A stretch of 64,000 bases of DNA, taken from DATBSK01 sp964501785 (GTDB lineage: Bacteria > Actinomycetota > Acidimicrobiia > IMCC26256 > PALSA-555). The DNA lies in assembly GCA_964501785.1 (NCBI GenBank), contig CAZCUD010000007.1, positions 1 to 64,000 on the forward strand, written 5' to 3'. The notes beneath the pieces were generated by a model. It worked only from the letters and a program-made list of their open reading frames with translations, did not search any database and had not been told where the DNA came from. Every line of letters starts with the position of its first letter. Position 1 is the stretch's first letter. Below are positions 23,634 through 32,543 of this stretch, one piece after another. The position numbers and the translations under genes were made by a program.

Positions 23634-24710
23634 ATGAGGGGGATCCGACGTGCGGTCGCGGCGCTCGCCGTGACGGGCGTGCTCCTCGTCGCGGGCGTCC
23701 CTGCGGGGGCCCAGGGCGGTGACACCGTGGCGCCGGTCCCCGTCGACCCGCTCGTCGAGGCCGGCTGGATCCTGTTCGCCCAGACCATCGACGGTGCCAT
23801 CGCGACGCACCCAGACCGCACCTACGTCGACCCGTACCTCGGCGCCCTCGCCGCCGAGGGGCTGGCGACGACCGGCGACCCTCGCCACGCCGAGCAGGCC
23901 TGGCGCTTCGTCGAGTGGTACGCCGCGAGCATGGATGCCGACGGCTACGTGCACGACTACACGGTGCGCGGGGACCACCTGCAGCCCGTCGCCGAAGCCG
24001 ACTCGACCGACGCCTACGCGGCCGTGTTCGTGCTCGCCGCCGCGGCCGCGTACGACGCGGCGCCCGATCGGGCGCGCCTCGATGCGATCGCGCCGGCGCT
24101 CCGTCGGGCGGTCGCCGCGATCCGCTCGACGCTGCGCCTCGACGGGCTCACCGGCTCGAAGCCGTCGTTCATGGTCGCCTACCTGATGGACCAGGCCGAG
24201 GTGTTCGCCGGCCTCCGGGCCGCGATCCGGCTCGGGCGTGAGGTCGACGACCAGGAGCTCGTGCGCGAGGCGCAGGCGGTCGCCCGGCCGGTGCGACGCG
24301 CCGTGCGTGACCTCTGGAACCCCTCGACCCGGTCGTTCGACTGGGCTGTCCACCCCGACGGCACGCGCGACGTCACCAACTGGGCGCAGCTCTACCCCGA
24401 CGCGCTGAGCCAGGTGTGGGCGGTGCGCTACGGCCTCGTCGGTGGGGAGCGGGGTCGTGCACTCCTGCGACAGTTCCTGATCACGCACCCGGACGCGCAC
24501 GATCCGAGCTCCATCGCGCTCGTCGACGGGACGCTGGCGCCAGGCGGCTACTGGCCCGGGGTCGGTGCCGTGCTCGCCGCGGTCGACCCGGCCGCGCCCG
24601 AGCGGTACCTCGCGGGCACGACCCAGGCCGCGCACGGCTCGGGTCGGGCGTGGCCGTACAACGTGCGGGCGGCGGCCGACGTCCTCGGGCTGGTCGCGGC
24701 GCGCCCCTGA
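23634..24710 (+). CDS. Secreted alpha/alpha-toroid protein, possible glycoside hydrolase
   Basis: A 358-residue exported protein. Residues 1-29 form a clear signal peptide ending VAGVPAGAQG. The mature part is a run of helices with repeated Trp/Tyr-Ala patterns (EQAWRFVEWYAASM, DAYAAVFVLAAAAAYD, YPDALSQVWAVRYGL) as in six-hairpin glycosidases. A likely acidic pair is D in DADGYVHDY and in SFDWAVHPDG, but no family signature is certain. The ATG at 23634 has GGGGAGG about 10 nt upstream and gives the best signal peptide; earlier in-frame ATGs only add a basic stretch. Confidence 0.65.
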   Translation: MRGIRRAVAALAVTGVLLVAGVPAGAQGGDTVAPVPVDPLVEAGWILFAQTIDGAIATHPDRTYVDPYLGALAAEGLATTGDPRHAEQAWRFVEWYAASMDADGYVHDYTVRGDHLQPVAEADSTDAYAAVFVLAAAAAYDAAPDRARLDAIAPALRRAVAAIRSTLRLDGLTGSKPSFMVAYLMDQAEVFAGLRAAIRLGREVDDQELVREAQAVARPVRRAVRDLWNPSTRSFDWAVHPDGTRDVTNWAQLYPDALSQVWAVRYGLVGGERGRALLRQFLITHPDAHDPSSIALVDGTLAPGGYWPGVGAVLAAVDPAAPERYLAGTTQAAHGSGRAWPYNVRAAADVLGLVAARP

Positions 24711-24731
24711 CGCGACCGCGACGCCCGCGCC

Positions 24732-24737
24732 TACGCT
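24732..24737 (+). promoter_or_regulatory. Leaderless -10 element of the alcohol dehydrogenase operon
   Basis: TACGCT, 6 nt before the GTG at 24744. Confidence 0.6.
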
Positions 24738-24743
24738 CCCGGC

Positions 24744-25991
24744 GTGCGCGCACTGGTGTACGGAGTCCGTCCGGAGCCCGTCGACGCCCCCGACGATCCC
24801 GACCACCCGCTGCTCGCCGGGCTGGCCCGGACGCCGATGCGGCTCACGGACGTCGAGGACCCCGGCTTCCTGCTCCCCGACTGGGTGGTCACGAGACCGC
24901 GGCTCACCGGGATCTGCGGCTCCGACGCGAAGCAGGTGTTCGGCGACTGGGGTGAGGTGCAGTCTCCCGACAACCCGATGAAGGCGTGGTTCTCGCTGCC
25001 GCAGGTGCTGGGGCACGAGGTCGTGGCCGACGTCGTCGCGCTCGGTCCGGAGGCCGAAGGGCTCGACGTGGGGGATCGGGTCGTGCTGAACCCCTGGCTC
25101 TCGTGCGCGCCCCGCGGCGTGTCGCCCGTCTGCCCGGCGTGCGAGCAGGGCGACTACTCGCTGTGCTGGAGCTACGCCGTCGGACCGATCGCGCCCGGCA
25201 TCCACACCGGCACCTCGAAGGACGCGAGCGGTGGCTACGCCGAGCTCATGCCGGCGCACGACTCGATGCTCCACAAGGTCCCCGACGGCGTGCCCGACGA
25301 GCTCGCGGTCTTCGCCGACCCGTTCGCCGTGAGCCTGCACGCCGTCACGCGTCACCCGCCGCCGCCGGGCGGGAAGGTGATGGTCTACGGCGCGGGCGCG
25401 CTCGGAACTTGCGCGACCGCGATCCTGCGCGCGCTGCACCCCGACACGGAGGTGCTCGTCGTCGCGCGCTTCGATGCCCAGGCGGAGATGGCTCGCGCGC
25501 TCGGCGCGACGGTGATCGGCCACGAACCCGCCCGTCGGGTCGTCGAGGAGGCCGCCGACTGGTCGGGCGGTGTGCTCCAGCCGGCCGACGGGCTCCCGAT
25601 GGCGTTCCCCGGCGGGATCGATGTGGTGTACGACACGGTCGGCAAGCGCGAGACCTTCGAGGTCGGTGCCCGCGTCGCCAAGGCGCGCGGCACCCTCGTG
25701 AAGGCGGGCGTGCACGGCCCCACCTACTGGGAGGACACGCCGCTGTACTTCAAGGAGCTCAGCTTCGTGGGCTCCAACGCGTTCGGCCACGAGGTGGTCG
25801 GCGGCGTGCGGAAGCACGGCATCGACCACTACCTCGAGCTCGTCGCCGACGGCCGCGTCGATCTGAGCGGCATGCTCACGCACCGGTTCCCGCTCGACGG
25901 GTGGCGCGACGCCTTCGGTGCGCTCGCGACCCAGGACACGTCCGGCGCCATCAAGGTCGCGTTCGACTTCCGTGATGTGACCACCGGATGA
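24744..25991 (+). CDS. Zinc-dependent medium-chain alcohol dehydrogenase
   Basis: A 415-residue MDR-family dehydrogenase. The catalytic zinc site includes C in LTGICGSDAK and H in VLGHEVVADV; a structural-zinc-like lobe has four Cys in CAPRGVSPVCPACEQGDYSLC with unusual spacing. The nucleotide-binding region is VMVYGAGALGTCATAIL. It is longer than usual owing to an N-terminal extension and the lobe insertion. It should oxidise an alcohol or reduce an aldehyde with NAD(P). Its stop overlaps the dienelactone hydrolase start (ATGA), suggesting a two-step pathway. Confidence 0.88.
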   Translation: MRALVYGVRPEPVDAPDDPDHPLLAGLARTPMRLTDVEDPGFLLPDWVVTRPRLTGICGSDAKQVFGDWGEVQSPDNPMKAWFSLPQVLGHEVVADVVALGPEAEGLDVGDRVVLNPWLSCAPRGVSPVCPACEQGDYSLCWSYAVGPIAPGIHTGTSKDASGGYAELMPAHDSMLHKVPDGVPDELAVFADPFAVSLHAVTRHPPPPGGKVMVYGAGALGTCATAILRALHPDTEVLVVARFDAQAEMARALGATVIGHEPARRVVEEAADWSGGVLQPADGLPMAFPGGIDVVYDTVGKRETFEVGARVAKARGTLVKAGVHGPTYWEDTPLYFKELSFVGSNAFGHEVVGGVRKHGIDHYLELVADGRVDLSGMLTHRFPLDGWRDAFGALATQDTSGAIKVAFDFRDVTTG

Positions 25992-26704
25992 CGGAGCGGA
26001 GGATCACCCTCGAGACGGCCGACGGACCGATGGCGTGCTTCGAGGCGATCCCCACCGACCGCGCTCGCGGCGCGGTGGTCGTCGTGCAGGAGGCGTTCGG
26101 GGTCAACGACCACATCGAGGACGTCGCGCGCCGGGCCGCCGGGGCCGGCTACCACGCGGTCGCGCCCTCGTTGTTCCACCGCGCTGGCGGGGGCGTCGCC
26201 GACTACACCGACTTCGCAGCGGTCATCCCGTTGTTCGAGGGGGTCACCGACGACTCGATCCTGATGGACGTCGACGCGGCGCTCGCGCACCTGCGCGACT
26301 CCGGGCACCCCGACGGGTCGATCGGGATCGTCGGGTTCTGCTTCGGGGGGCGCGTGAGCTTCCTCGTGGCTGCACGGCGAGCGATCGGTGCCGGGGTCGG
26401 CTTCTACGGCGGGGGCATCGTGCGCAAGGGCCATCTCCCGTTCGACCCGCTCGTCGACGAGGCCCGGTCGCTGCGGACGCCCTGGCTCGGCCTCTACGGC
26501 GACGAGGACGGGTCGATCCCGGTGGAGGACGTCGAGGCGCTCCGTGCGGCGCTCGCCGCGGCGCCCGTCGACGCCGAGGTCGTCCGCTACGAGGGCGCGC
26601 AGCACGGGTTCCACTGCGACGCGCGGCCCGACGCCTTCCACTCGGAGGCGGCGGCCGACGCGTGGCGACGTGCGCTCGACTGGTTCGACCGACACCTCAC
26701 CTGA
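25988..26704 (+). CDS. Dienelactone hydrolase family protein
   Basis: A 238-residue alpha/beta hydrolase. The nucleophile is Cys in GFCFGGRVSF, the acid is Asp in YGDEDGSIP and the His is in AQHGFHCD, the C-D-H triad of dienelactone hydrolases. The EAFGVNDHIEDVARR start is also typical. It hydrolyses an enol-lactone or related ester in the cytoplasm. It is coupled to the alcohol dehydrogenase by a 4-nt overlap. Confidence 0.92.
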   Translation: MTERRITLETADGPMACFEAIPTDRARGAVVVVQEAFGVNDHIEDVARRAAGAGYHAVAPSLFHRAGGGVADYTDFAAVIPLFEGVTDDSILMDVDAALAHLRDSGHPDGSIGIVGFCFGGRVSFLVAARRAIGAGVGFYGGGIVRKGHLPFDPLVDEARSLRTPWLGLYGDEDGSIPVEDVEALRAALAAAPVDAEVVRYEGAQHGFHCDARPDAFHSEAAADAWRRALDWFDRHLT

Positions 26705-26741
26705 CGATCGGCGCGTACCAGGAACGTCGAGCACCCAGGTC

Positions 26742-26747
26742 TAGGCT
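26742..26747 (+). promoter_or_regulatory. Leaderless -10 element of the DUF3566-like gene
   Basis: TAGGCT, 6 nt before the GTG at 26754 (a second start codon, ATG, follows two codons later). Confidence 0.55.
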
Positions 26748-26753
26748 GCGAAC

Positions 26754-27254
26754 GTGGCCATGACGAAGCGGGAGAAGCGGGCGCAACGGGCTCTGTCGCC
26801 ACTCACGCGCGAGTCGCAGCGTGAGACCGGCGAGATCGTGCGCGAGTTCGACGTCCGATCGGCAGCCATGGTGCTCGGTGCCTTCATCGGGTCGGTGTTC
26901 CTGGTGTTCTTCCTCGCCGCGTTCGTGCCGTGGCTGCTGGCGAACGGGATGACCGCAGCCGTCGAGGGCATGATGCACCAGGTCGGCTTCGACGACTTCC
27001 GGGCGAACACCCTCGGCGACTGGATCCTCGTCCTCTTCATCGGCGCGGTCTTCACCGCGTTCATCGTCGGCGTCGCGGTCGCGATCCTCGCCCTCTACAA
27101 CATCCTCTCGCAGCGCACGGGGATGGGCTTCCGCGTGGTCGCGGAGCTGCCACCGGTGGAGGAGAAGACCGTCATCGAGGCCCCGCGCAAGCGCGCGCCG
27201 ACGAAGAAGGCGACCAAGCGCACGACGAAGTCGAGCGGAACCCGCAGGTCCTGA
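26754..27254 (+). CDS. Two-helix membrane protein, DUF3566-like
   Basis: A 166-residue protein with a basic N-terminus, a membrane helix around residues 38-62, an amphipathic middle, a second helix around 88-112 ending ALYNILSQ, and a Lys/Arg-rich tail (KKATKRTTKS). The layout and the YN...G motif resemble DUF3566 proteins that sit beside DNA gyrase genes in Actinobacteria; gyrase is not in this window. The tail could contact nucleic acid. Function unknown. Confidence 0.55.
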   Translation: MAMTKREKRAQRALSPLTRESQRETGEIVREFDVRSAAMVLGAFIGSVFLVFFLAAFVPWLLANGMTAAVEGMMHQVGFDDFRANTLGDWILVLFIGAVFTAFIVGVAVAILALYNILSQRTGMGFRVVAELPPVEEKTVIEAPRKRAPTKKATKRTTKSSGTRRS

Positions 27255-27324
27255 GGCGGCGGCCCTGAGGCAGCGGCCCTGCGTCGACGCCCCGCTCGGG
27301 GCTCGATCGACCGAGCCGACCCGA

Positions 27325-27371
27325 TGAACGTGTCGACCCCCATGAACGTGTCGACCGAGTGAACGTGTCGA
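27325..27371. repeat. Three direct repeats of TGAACGTGTCGA at the start of the next gene
   Basis: Exact 12-bp copies at 27325-27336, 27343-27354 and 27360-27371 (periods 18 and 17). The third contains the first codons of the gene at 27359. The first two lie in a 12-codon frame starting ATG 27324 that reads MNVSTPMNVSTE and ends in a TGA overlapping the gene's GTG. The stretch 27251-27290 just upstream also contains a 15-bp imperfect tandem repeat. Confidence 0.85.
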
Positions 27372-29071
27372 TGGGACGTCTGCGCGAGCACTCGACGTTG
27401 TTCGTCGCATCGGCGGGGATCGCGGCGCTCGAGGCCGTCCTCGTCGTGACCCTGCTGCCCCGCGGTGCTGCTGCACTCGCGCCCCAGGTCACCGCACCGG
27501 CGCCGTACGGCGTGTACCACGACCTGCGGTGGCTGCTCGTGTACCACCCTTCGTGGCTGGTGCTGGTGCTCGGGCTCGTGCTGCTGCTGGCATGGCGCAG
27601 CGCTCTCGACACGTGGCTCGTCGGCTGCGCCTGGCCGCGCGACGTCGAGCGCCCCGACTCGCGCACGAGGCTGCGCCATGCGCTGAGGTTCACCGCGATC
27701 CAGGTCGCGGTGCTCGCACTGTTCGCGGTCCTCACGTTCGCGATGGCGGTGACCTCGCTGTCCTGGCTGTTCTTCGTGGCGACGCCGGTGCTGCTGATGG
27801 TGGCGTTGCTCGTGCACCACGGAGAGCTGCTCCCGACGTGGTGGCGTGACAAGCCGTCGCGGACGAGTGTGACCGCGGCGGTGCTCGCGTTCGCGGTCAT
27901 CACACTGGCCGGTGGCGTGATCTCGGCGGTCCCTGACGTCGTGGTGCCGCTCGTGGCGGCCGTCGCGGGCCTCGGTGTCGCGTGGTGCCGACTGCGATCC
28001 GTCCACTCGCTGGCCCCTCGCACGCGACCTTCCGAGAGCGGCGACGGCACCGCGGCGCGCGCGCGGCCCTTCGCAGTCGTCGGTCTCGCCGTCGTCCTCG
28101 TGATCGTCGTCGGCGGCACGGCCATCGGGTTCGCGGCGGCGGTCGCTCTCGAGTCGCGGCGGACGCCGCCGCCGCGTGTCGCCGCAGACGCGACGGGGTC
28201 GCCGGTGCTCGTCGTGAAGGGGTTCAACTCGCAATGGGACGGTGTCACGTACCGCTGGGTGCGCGGTGAGCACCGCATCCGTCGCTTCTCGTACCGTGGT
28301 CTCGACGAGCGCTACCGTCCGCTCGCCTACCGGCGCACCGACACCCACCGCGGGCTGCCCGGCCTCGCGCGCGAGATGCGACGGCAGGTCGACGCGCTCC
28401 ACGCGGCGACGGGCGAACGTGTGGGGATCGTCGCCGAGAGCGAGGGTGCGCTCGTCACGCAGGTGTACCTGGCTGCGTTCCCGCGTGCCCCGGTGGAGTC
28501 GGTCGTGCTGCTGAGCCCACTCGCCCAGCCGGGGCGGGTCTTCTACCCGCCGCCTGGCGAGCAGGGTTGGGGCGTGGGCGCGGGCGCGATCGAGCGAGTG
28601 ATCGCGGGCGTCATCGGCGCACTCGGGCCGGTCGACGTGTCCGCGGACTCACGACTCTTCCGGTCGATCGTCGACCTCGGGCCGACCGTCGGCTCCCTCG
28701 CGGCGTGCCCGCCCCCGGGCATCCGCTCCTACGCCGTGCTGCCGATCGACGAGGGCGTCGCGGCGCCGGCGCCGATCGACGTCGCGTACGAGCACCAGAC
28801 GGTGGGCGCGTTCCACGGAGGTCTGCTCGGTGACGCCGCCACCGCGGCCGCGGTCGAAGCGGTGCTGGTTGGCAAGGAGCCCGAGGGTGGTTCGGCGTTC
28901 TGGGGCGCCGTCGGCGATCTCGTCGCCGCGGGCGCCGCCGCGTGGCAGGCGCCGAGCCTGGCGCCGGGCCTCGAGCCTGCCTGGCGCGGGCAGACGGGCG
29001 ACGGTGACTGCGCGAAGGTCCGCTCGGTGCTTCGCGAGCGGGTGCGGCTCAGTCGAACAGGAAGCGGCTGA
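27359..29071 (+). CDS. Membrane protein with a C-terminal alpha/beta-hydrolase domain
   Basis: A 570-residue protein. Residues 1-260 hold about seven membrane helices; a final helix (VVGLAVVLVIVVGGTAIGFA) leads to an extracytoplasmic alpha/beta-hydrolase-like domain from about 278, with VLVVKGFNSQ as the oxyanion strand and the nucleophile elbow VAESEGALVTQ (A-E-S-E-G, a variant of GxSxG). The late His is probably in VAYEHQTVGAFHGG. It may be an envelope lipase or esterase; substrate unknown. The start at GTG 27359 is embedded in the direct repeats; its 3' end overlaps the convergent MaoC gene by 23 bp. Confidence 0.65.
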   Translation: MNVSMGRLREHSTLFVASAGIAALEAVLVVTLLPRGAAALAPQVTAPAPYGVYHDLRWLLVYHPSWLVLVLGLVLLLAWRSALDTWLVGCAWPRDVERPDSRTRLRHALRFTAIQVAVLALFAVLTFAMAVTSLSWLFFVATPVLLMVALLVHHGELLPTWWRDKPSRTSVTAAVLAFAVITLAGGVISAVPDVVVPLVAAVAGLGVAWCRLRSVHSLAPRTRPSESGDGTAARARPFAVVGLAVVLVIVVGGTAIGFAAAVALESRRTPPPRVAADATGSPVLVVKGFNSQWDGVTYRWVRGEHRIRRFSYRGLDERYRPLAYRRTDTHRGLPGLAREMRRQVDALHAATGERVGIVAESEGALVTQVYLAAFPRAPVESVVLLSPLAQPGRVFYPPPGEQGWGVGAGAIERVIAGVIGALGPVDVSADSRLFRSIVDLGPTVGSLAACPPPGIRSYAVLPIDEGVAAPAPIDVAYEHQTVGAFHGGLLGDAATAAAVEAVLVGKEPEGGSAFWGAVGDLVAAGAAAWQAPSLAPGLEPAWRGQTGDGDCAKVRSVLRERVRLSRTGSG

Positions 29072-29504
29072 TCGCCTCGACGACGCAGGCGGGCTTGTCG
29101 CCGCCCTCGACCTCGACCGTGTTGCGAGTGATCACCTGCACGCCGCCGGAGACGTCTTCGACGTCGAGGATCTCGCACCCCATGCGGATGCGCGACCCGA
29201 CCGGTGCCGGGGCGGGGAAGCGCACCTTGTTGGTGCCGTAGTTCACGCCGGCCGACGCCCCGGGCACGCGCAACAGCTCGGGGAGGAACAGGTTGGTGAT
29301 CGAGAGCGTGAGGTAGCCGTGCGCGATCGTGCCGCCGAAGGGACCGTCCTTCGCCCGTTCCGGATCGACGTGGATCCACTGGTGGTCACCGGTCGCGTCG
29401 GCGAACTGGTCGACACGCTCCTGGGTGAGCTCGACCCAGCCGCTGTGGCCGAGGTGCTGGCCCTTCGCGGCGCGCAGGGAGTCCGGGGTCAGGAACTCGG
29501 CCAT
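29049..29504 (-). CDS. MaoC-like hot-dog dehydratase
   Basis: A 151-residue single-domain (R)-enoyl-CoA hydratase-type protein. The hydratase signature is seen as ATGDHQWIHVDPERA (catalytic Asp and His) and GGTIAHGYLTLS. It would hydrate or dehydrate an acyl-CoA double bond. It is divergent from FadE30 with facing leaderless promoters 28 bp apart, suggesting a role in the steroid block. Length is that of single hot-dog enzymes, which act as dimers. Confidence 0.92.
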   Translation of the reverse strand: MAEFLTPDSLRAAKGQHLGHSGWVELTQERVDQFADATGDHQWIHVDPERAKDGPFGGTIAHGYLTLSITNLFLPELLRVPGASAGVNYGTNKVRFPAPAPVGSRIRMGCEILDVEDVSGGVQVITRNTVEVEGGDKPACVVEAISRFLFD

Positions 29505-29510
29505 CGGCGC

Positions 29511-29516
29511 ATCGTA
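29511..29516 (-). promoter_or_regulatory. Leaderless -10 element of the MaoC gene
   Basis: TACGAT on the minus strand, 6 nt before the ATG at 29504. Confidence 0.6.
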
Positions 29517-29544
29517 CGCAACGGGCGTCGCGGGTCGGCTCCGA

Positions 29545-29550
29545 TACGCT
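29545..29550 (+). promoter_or_regulatory. Leaderless -10 element of the fadE30 operon
   Basis: TACGCT, 8 nt before the ATG at 29559. Confidence 0.6.
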
Positions 29551-29558
29551 CCGCGCAC

Positions 29559-30746
29559 ATGGACCTGCGGTTCTCCGAGGAGGACGAGGCGTTCCGCCGT
29601 GAGGCGCGCGACTGGCTCACCGAGCGGCTGACCGGTGAGTTCGCGGTCGTGCGGGGGCGCGGCGGACCCGGCGACGAGCACGAGCTGTTCGAGGAGCGAT
29701 CGGCGTGGGAGCGCGAGCTCGGGGCCGCCGGCTGGATCGGTGTCGGCTGGCCGGAGGAGTACGGCGGACGCGGCCTGTCGCTGACCCAGCAGGTGATCTT
29801 CTACGAGGAGTACGCCCGTGCCGGGGGGCCGGGCCGCGTCGGGATCGTGGGCGAAGGGCTGCTCGGGCCGACGGTCGTGCACTTCGGCGACGACGCGCAG
29901 AAGCGGCGCTTCCTGCCCGGGATCCTGTCCGGCACCGAGATCTGGTGCCAGGGGTACTCGGAGCCCGACGCGGGGTCCGACCTCGCGAACGTCCAGACGC
30001 GCGCGGTCCTCGACGGCGGCGAGTGGGTGATCACCGGCCAGAAGGTGTGGACGTCGCTGGCGCACTGGGCCGACTGGTGCTTCGTGCTCTGTCGCACGAA
30101 CCCCGACGCACCGAAGCACAAGGGCCTGTCGTACCTGCTCGTCCCGATGCGGCAGGAGGGGATCGAGATCCGGCCGATCCAGCAGATCACCGGCACCTCC
30201 GAGTTCAACGAGGTCTTCTTCGACGGTGCGCGCACGGCAGCGGAGAACGTGGTCGGAGGCGTGGACGACGGCTGGCGAGTGGCGATGGGCACGCTCGCCT
30301 TCGAGCGGGGCGCGTCGACGCTCGGTCAGCAGGCCGAGTTCGCGAACGAGCTGCACGAGATCATCGAGCTCGCGCGCAAGAGCGGGCGGTCGGCCGACCC
30401 CGTCCTGCGCCAGCGCCTCGCCGACGCGTGGATCGGCCTCCAGATCCTCCGCTACAACGCGCTGCGCGCGCTGACCCCGCTCGAGCGCGGCGAGATCACG
30501 CCGCTGACGTCGATCGCCAAGCTCGCGTGGGCCTCGTACCACCGGGGGCTGAGCGAGCTGGGGATCGAGGTGCTGGGCGCCGACGGCGCGATCGGCGAAG
30601 GTGAGGACACGGGCGATCACGAGCTCACGGCCCAGCAGCGCGCCTTCCTCTACTCGCGCGCCGACACGATCTACGGCGGCTCGAACCAGGTGCAGCGCAA
30701 CGTCATCGGCGAGCGCGCCCTCGGCCTCCCGAAGGAGCCGAAGTGA
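29559..30746 (+). CDS. fadE30: Acyl-CoA dehydrogenase, FadE30-like
   Basis: A 395-residue flavin acyl-CoA dehydrogenase. Beyond the general family motifs (WCQGYSEPDAGSDLA, YGGSNQVQRNVIGERALGLP) it carries segments I associate with mycobacterial FadE30: GGPGDEHELFEERSAWE, LAHWADWCFVL and ITGTSEFNEVFFD. FadE30 dehydrogenates the HIP-CoA side chain in steroid ring C/D degradation. The following gene is IpdF-like, as in Mycobacterium, which strengthens the call. It forms a likely operon with ipdF and perhaps the gene at 31616. Confidence 0.88.
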   Translation: MDLRFSEEDEAFRREARDWLTERLTGEFAVVRGRGGPGDEHELFEERSAWERELGAAGWIGVGWPEEYGGRGLSLTQQVIFYEEYARAGGPGRVGIVGEGLLGPTVVHFGDDAQKRRFLPGILSGTEIWCQGYSEPDAGSDLANVQTRAVLDGGEWVITGQKVWTSLAHWADWCFVLCRTNPDAPKHKGLSYLLVPMRQEGIEIRPIQQITGTSEFNEVFFDGARTAAENVVGGVDDGWRVAMGTLAFERGASTLGQQAEFANELHEIIELARKSGRSADPVLRQRLADAWIGLQILRYNALRALTPLERGEITPLTSIAKLAWASYHRGLSELGIEVLGADGAIGEGEDTGDHELTAQQRAFLYSRADTIYGGSNQVQRNVIGERALGLPKEPK

Positions 30747-30792
30747 CCGGGAGGTCCTGTCGACAGCGGCGCCCGCAGCGAGCGAGCGAGAC

Positions 30793-31560
30793 ATGAACGA
30801 ACCGGCGGCCCACGGGCTGCTCGAGGACAAGGTGGTCGTCGTGACGGCTGCGGCCGGCACCGGGATCGGCTTCGCGACGGCCAAGCGGGCCCTCGAGGAG
30901 GGCGCGACCGTCGTGGTCAGCGATCACCACGAGCGGCGGCTCGGGGAGGCGGCCGAGCAGCTCGGGGCGATCTCGGGGGAGGCGCCGACGGCGGTGGTCT
31001 GCGACGTCACCGACGATGCCGCGGTGCGATCGCTCGTCTCCAGCGCGATCGACGCCCACGGGCGCATCGACGTGATGGTCAACAACGCCGGGCTCGGTGG
31101 CACCGCCGACCTCGTCGAGATGACCGACGAGCAGTGGTCGACGGTCCTCGACGTCACCCTCAACGGCACCTTTCGGTGCCTCAGGGCGGTGCTGGCGCCG
31201 ATGTACGAGGCGGGTGCGGGCGTCGTGGTCAACAACGCGTCGGTGCTCGGATGGCGGGCGCAGGCCGGGCAGGCGCACTACGCCGCCGCGAAGGCGGGGG
31301 TCATGGCGCTCACCCGCTGTGCCGCGATCGAAGCGGCGCCCCACGGCGTGCGCGTGAACGCGGTCGCGCCGAGCCTGGCGATGCACCCGTTCCTCGCGAA
31401 GGTCACGAGCGACGAGCTGCTCGACGACCTCACGACCCGCGAGGCGTTCGGGCGAGCGGCGGAGCCGTGGGAGATCGCCAACGTGATCGTGTTCCTCGCG
31501 AGCGACTACTCGTCGTACATGACGGGGGAGGTCGTCTCGGTGAGCAGCCAGCGCGCCTGA
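30793..31560 (+). CDS. ipdF: SDR oxidoreductase, IpdF-like
   Basis: A 255-residue SDR. The cofactor loop is unusual, VTAAAGTGIGFATAKRALEEGA followed by VVSDHHERRLGE, the form found in Rv3559c/IpdF; NNAG is in MVNNAGLGG and the catalytic Tyr/Lys are in HYAAAK. IpdF oxidises the 5-hydroxyl of the HIP-CoA series. It lies 46 bp after FadE30. The ATG at 30793 begins the fold; upstream in-frame codons overlap the FadE30 gene. Confidence 0.82.
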   Translation: MNEPAAHGLLEDKVVVVTAAAGTGIGFATAKRALEEGATVVVSDHHERRLGEAAEQLGAISGEAPTAVVCDVTDDAAVRSLVSSAIDAHGRIDVMVNNAGLGGTADLVEMTDEQWSTVLDVTLNGTFRCLRAVLAPMYEAGAGVVVNNASVLGWRAQAGQAHYAAAKAGVMALTRCAAIEAAPHGVRVNAVAPSLAMHPFLAKVTSDELLDDLTTREAFGRAAEPWEIANVIVFLASDYSSYMTGEVVSVSSQRA

Positions 31561-31615
31561 CGGCGTCGACGCCGGCTGTCCCCACGGCGAAGCGCGACGC
31601 GGCAAGACTGGAGCG

Positions 31616-32518
31616 GTGAGCGACTGGCTCGTCCCCGTCTCGCGACACACGCGGTTCGCGCAGAAGTCGGGGCGCACCCTCGACCACGACTTCGAGACGC
31701 TGCAGGCTGCGATCGTGGCCGGTCGGCTCGGCAAGGTCGTCTGCGACGTGCGTGGTTCGCTCGTCGAGCTGACCAGCGGTGACGTCGTCTGGTTCTACAC
31801 GACCGACCTCGACGTAGGCGTCTTCGCGGTCGGTCGTGCCGGGGCGGCCACGAAGGGCAAGACGCCGACGGTGACCGTGACGATCGACCGCACTCGCACG
31901 CGGCTCCTCGCGGTCGACCCGTTGCCCGCGGGGACGATCCGGCGATGGGTGCCCGAGCTGCGGCAGGGCGCGGTGAGCCTCGACGTGCGTCCGCGCGCGT
32001 ACGCCGTCCTCGACGCGTGGCAGCACGAACGAGGCGAGCGAGACGTCGAGTTGCTCGCGCCGCTCGACGCATCGCCGTGGCGGACCGCGGCGCGAACTGC
32101 CAAGGGCGCGAAGGCGGCGTTGCACGACGTGATCGCGCCGATCGCGCGGCTGCTGCGCTCGCAGGACTTCGCGGTCGGGCTCGAGACGCCGGTCCGCGCC
32201 GAGCCGCGGCTGCTCGCACGTCGCGTCCGAGACGTCGTCGTCGTCGACGTGTGTCGGGTCGGAGCCGGGCGTGGACGCGAGGAGGCGCTGGCCGCGATCG
32301 GACCCCTGCTCCAGGCCCAGTGGCGGATCCAGCGGGACACGAGCGACACCCGGCTCCAGGTGACCCTGTGGCTCGCGTTCTCGGCGCGCCCCAACGACGA
32401 CCTCGCGACCTTCCTCGAGGACACGGGCGTGCTCGTGAGCTGGTGCCTGCGACCCGGGGTCGTCGAGCTCACCGACCGCTCGAAGCAGCGCTGGTACCAG
32501 TACCTCGGCGTCCGCTGA
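31616..32518 (+). CDS. Uncharacterised protein with an EVE/PUA-like N-terminus
   Basis: A 300-residue protein I do not recognise with certainty. The first ~120 residues, opening DWLVPVSRHTRFA and containing GDVVWFYTTDLDVGVFAVGRAG, look like an EVE/PUA-type beta barrel, a fold that binds modified bases in DNA or RNA. The remainder (about 170-300) has a WRIQRDTSDTRLQVTLWLAF strand-rich stretch and ends RWYQYLGVR. No catalytic motif is evident. It follows ipdF by 55 bp and is convergent with the Rv3549c-like SDR. The GTG at 31616 has AAGACT 6 nt upstream, a weak leaderless -10. Confidence 0.55.
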   Translation: MSDWLVPVSRHTRFAQKSGRTLDHDFETLQAAIVAGRLGKVVCDVRGSLVELTSGDVVWFYTTDLDVGVFAVGRAGAATKGKTPTVTVTIDRTRTRLLAVDPLPAGTIRRWVPELRQGAVSLDVRPRAYAVLDAWQHERGERDVELLAPLDASPWRTAARTAKGAKAALHDVIAPIARLLRSQDFAVGLETPVRAEPRLLARRVRDVVVVDVCRVGAGRGREEALAAIGPLLQAQWRIQRDTSDTRLQVTLWLAFSARPNDDLATFLEDTGVLVSWCLRPGVVELTDRSKQRWYQYLGVR

Positions 32519-32543
32519 TCCCTGGGGATCGGGCGCCCGACGG

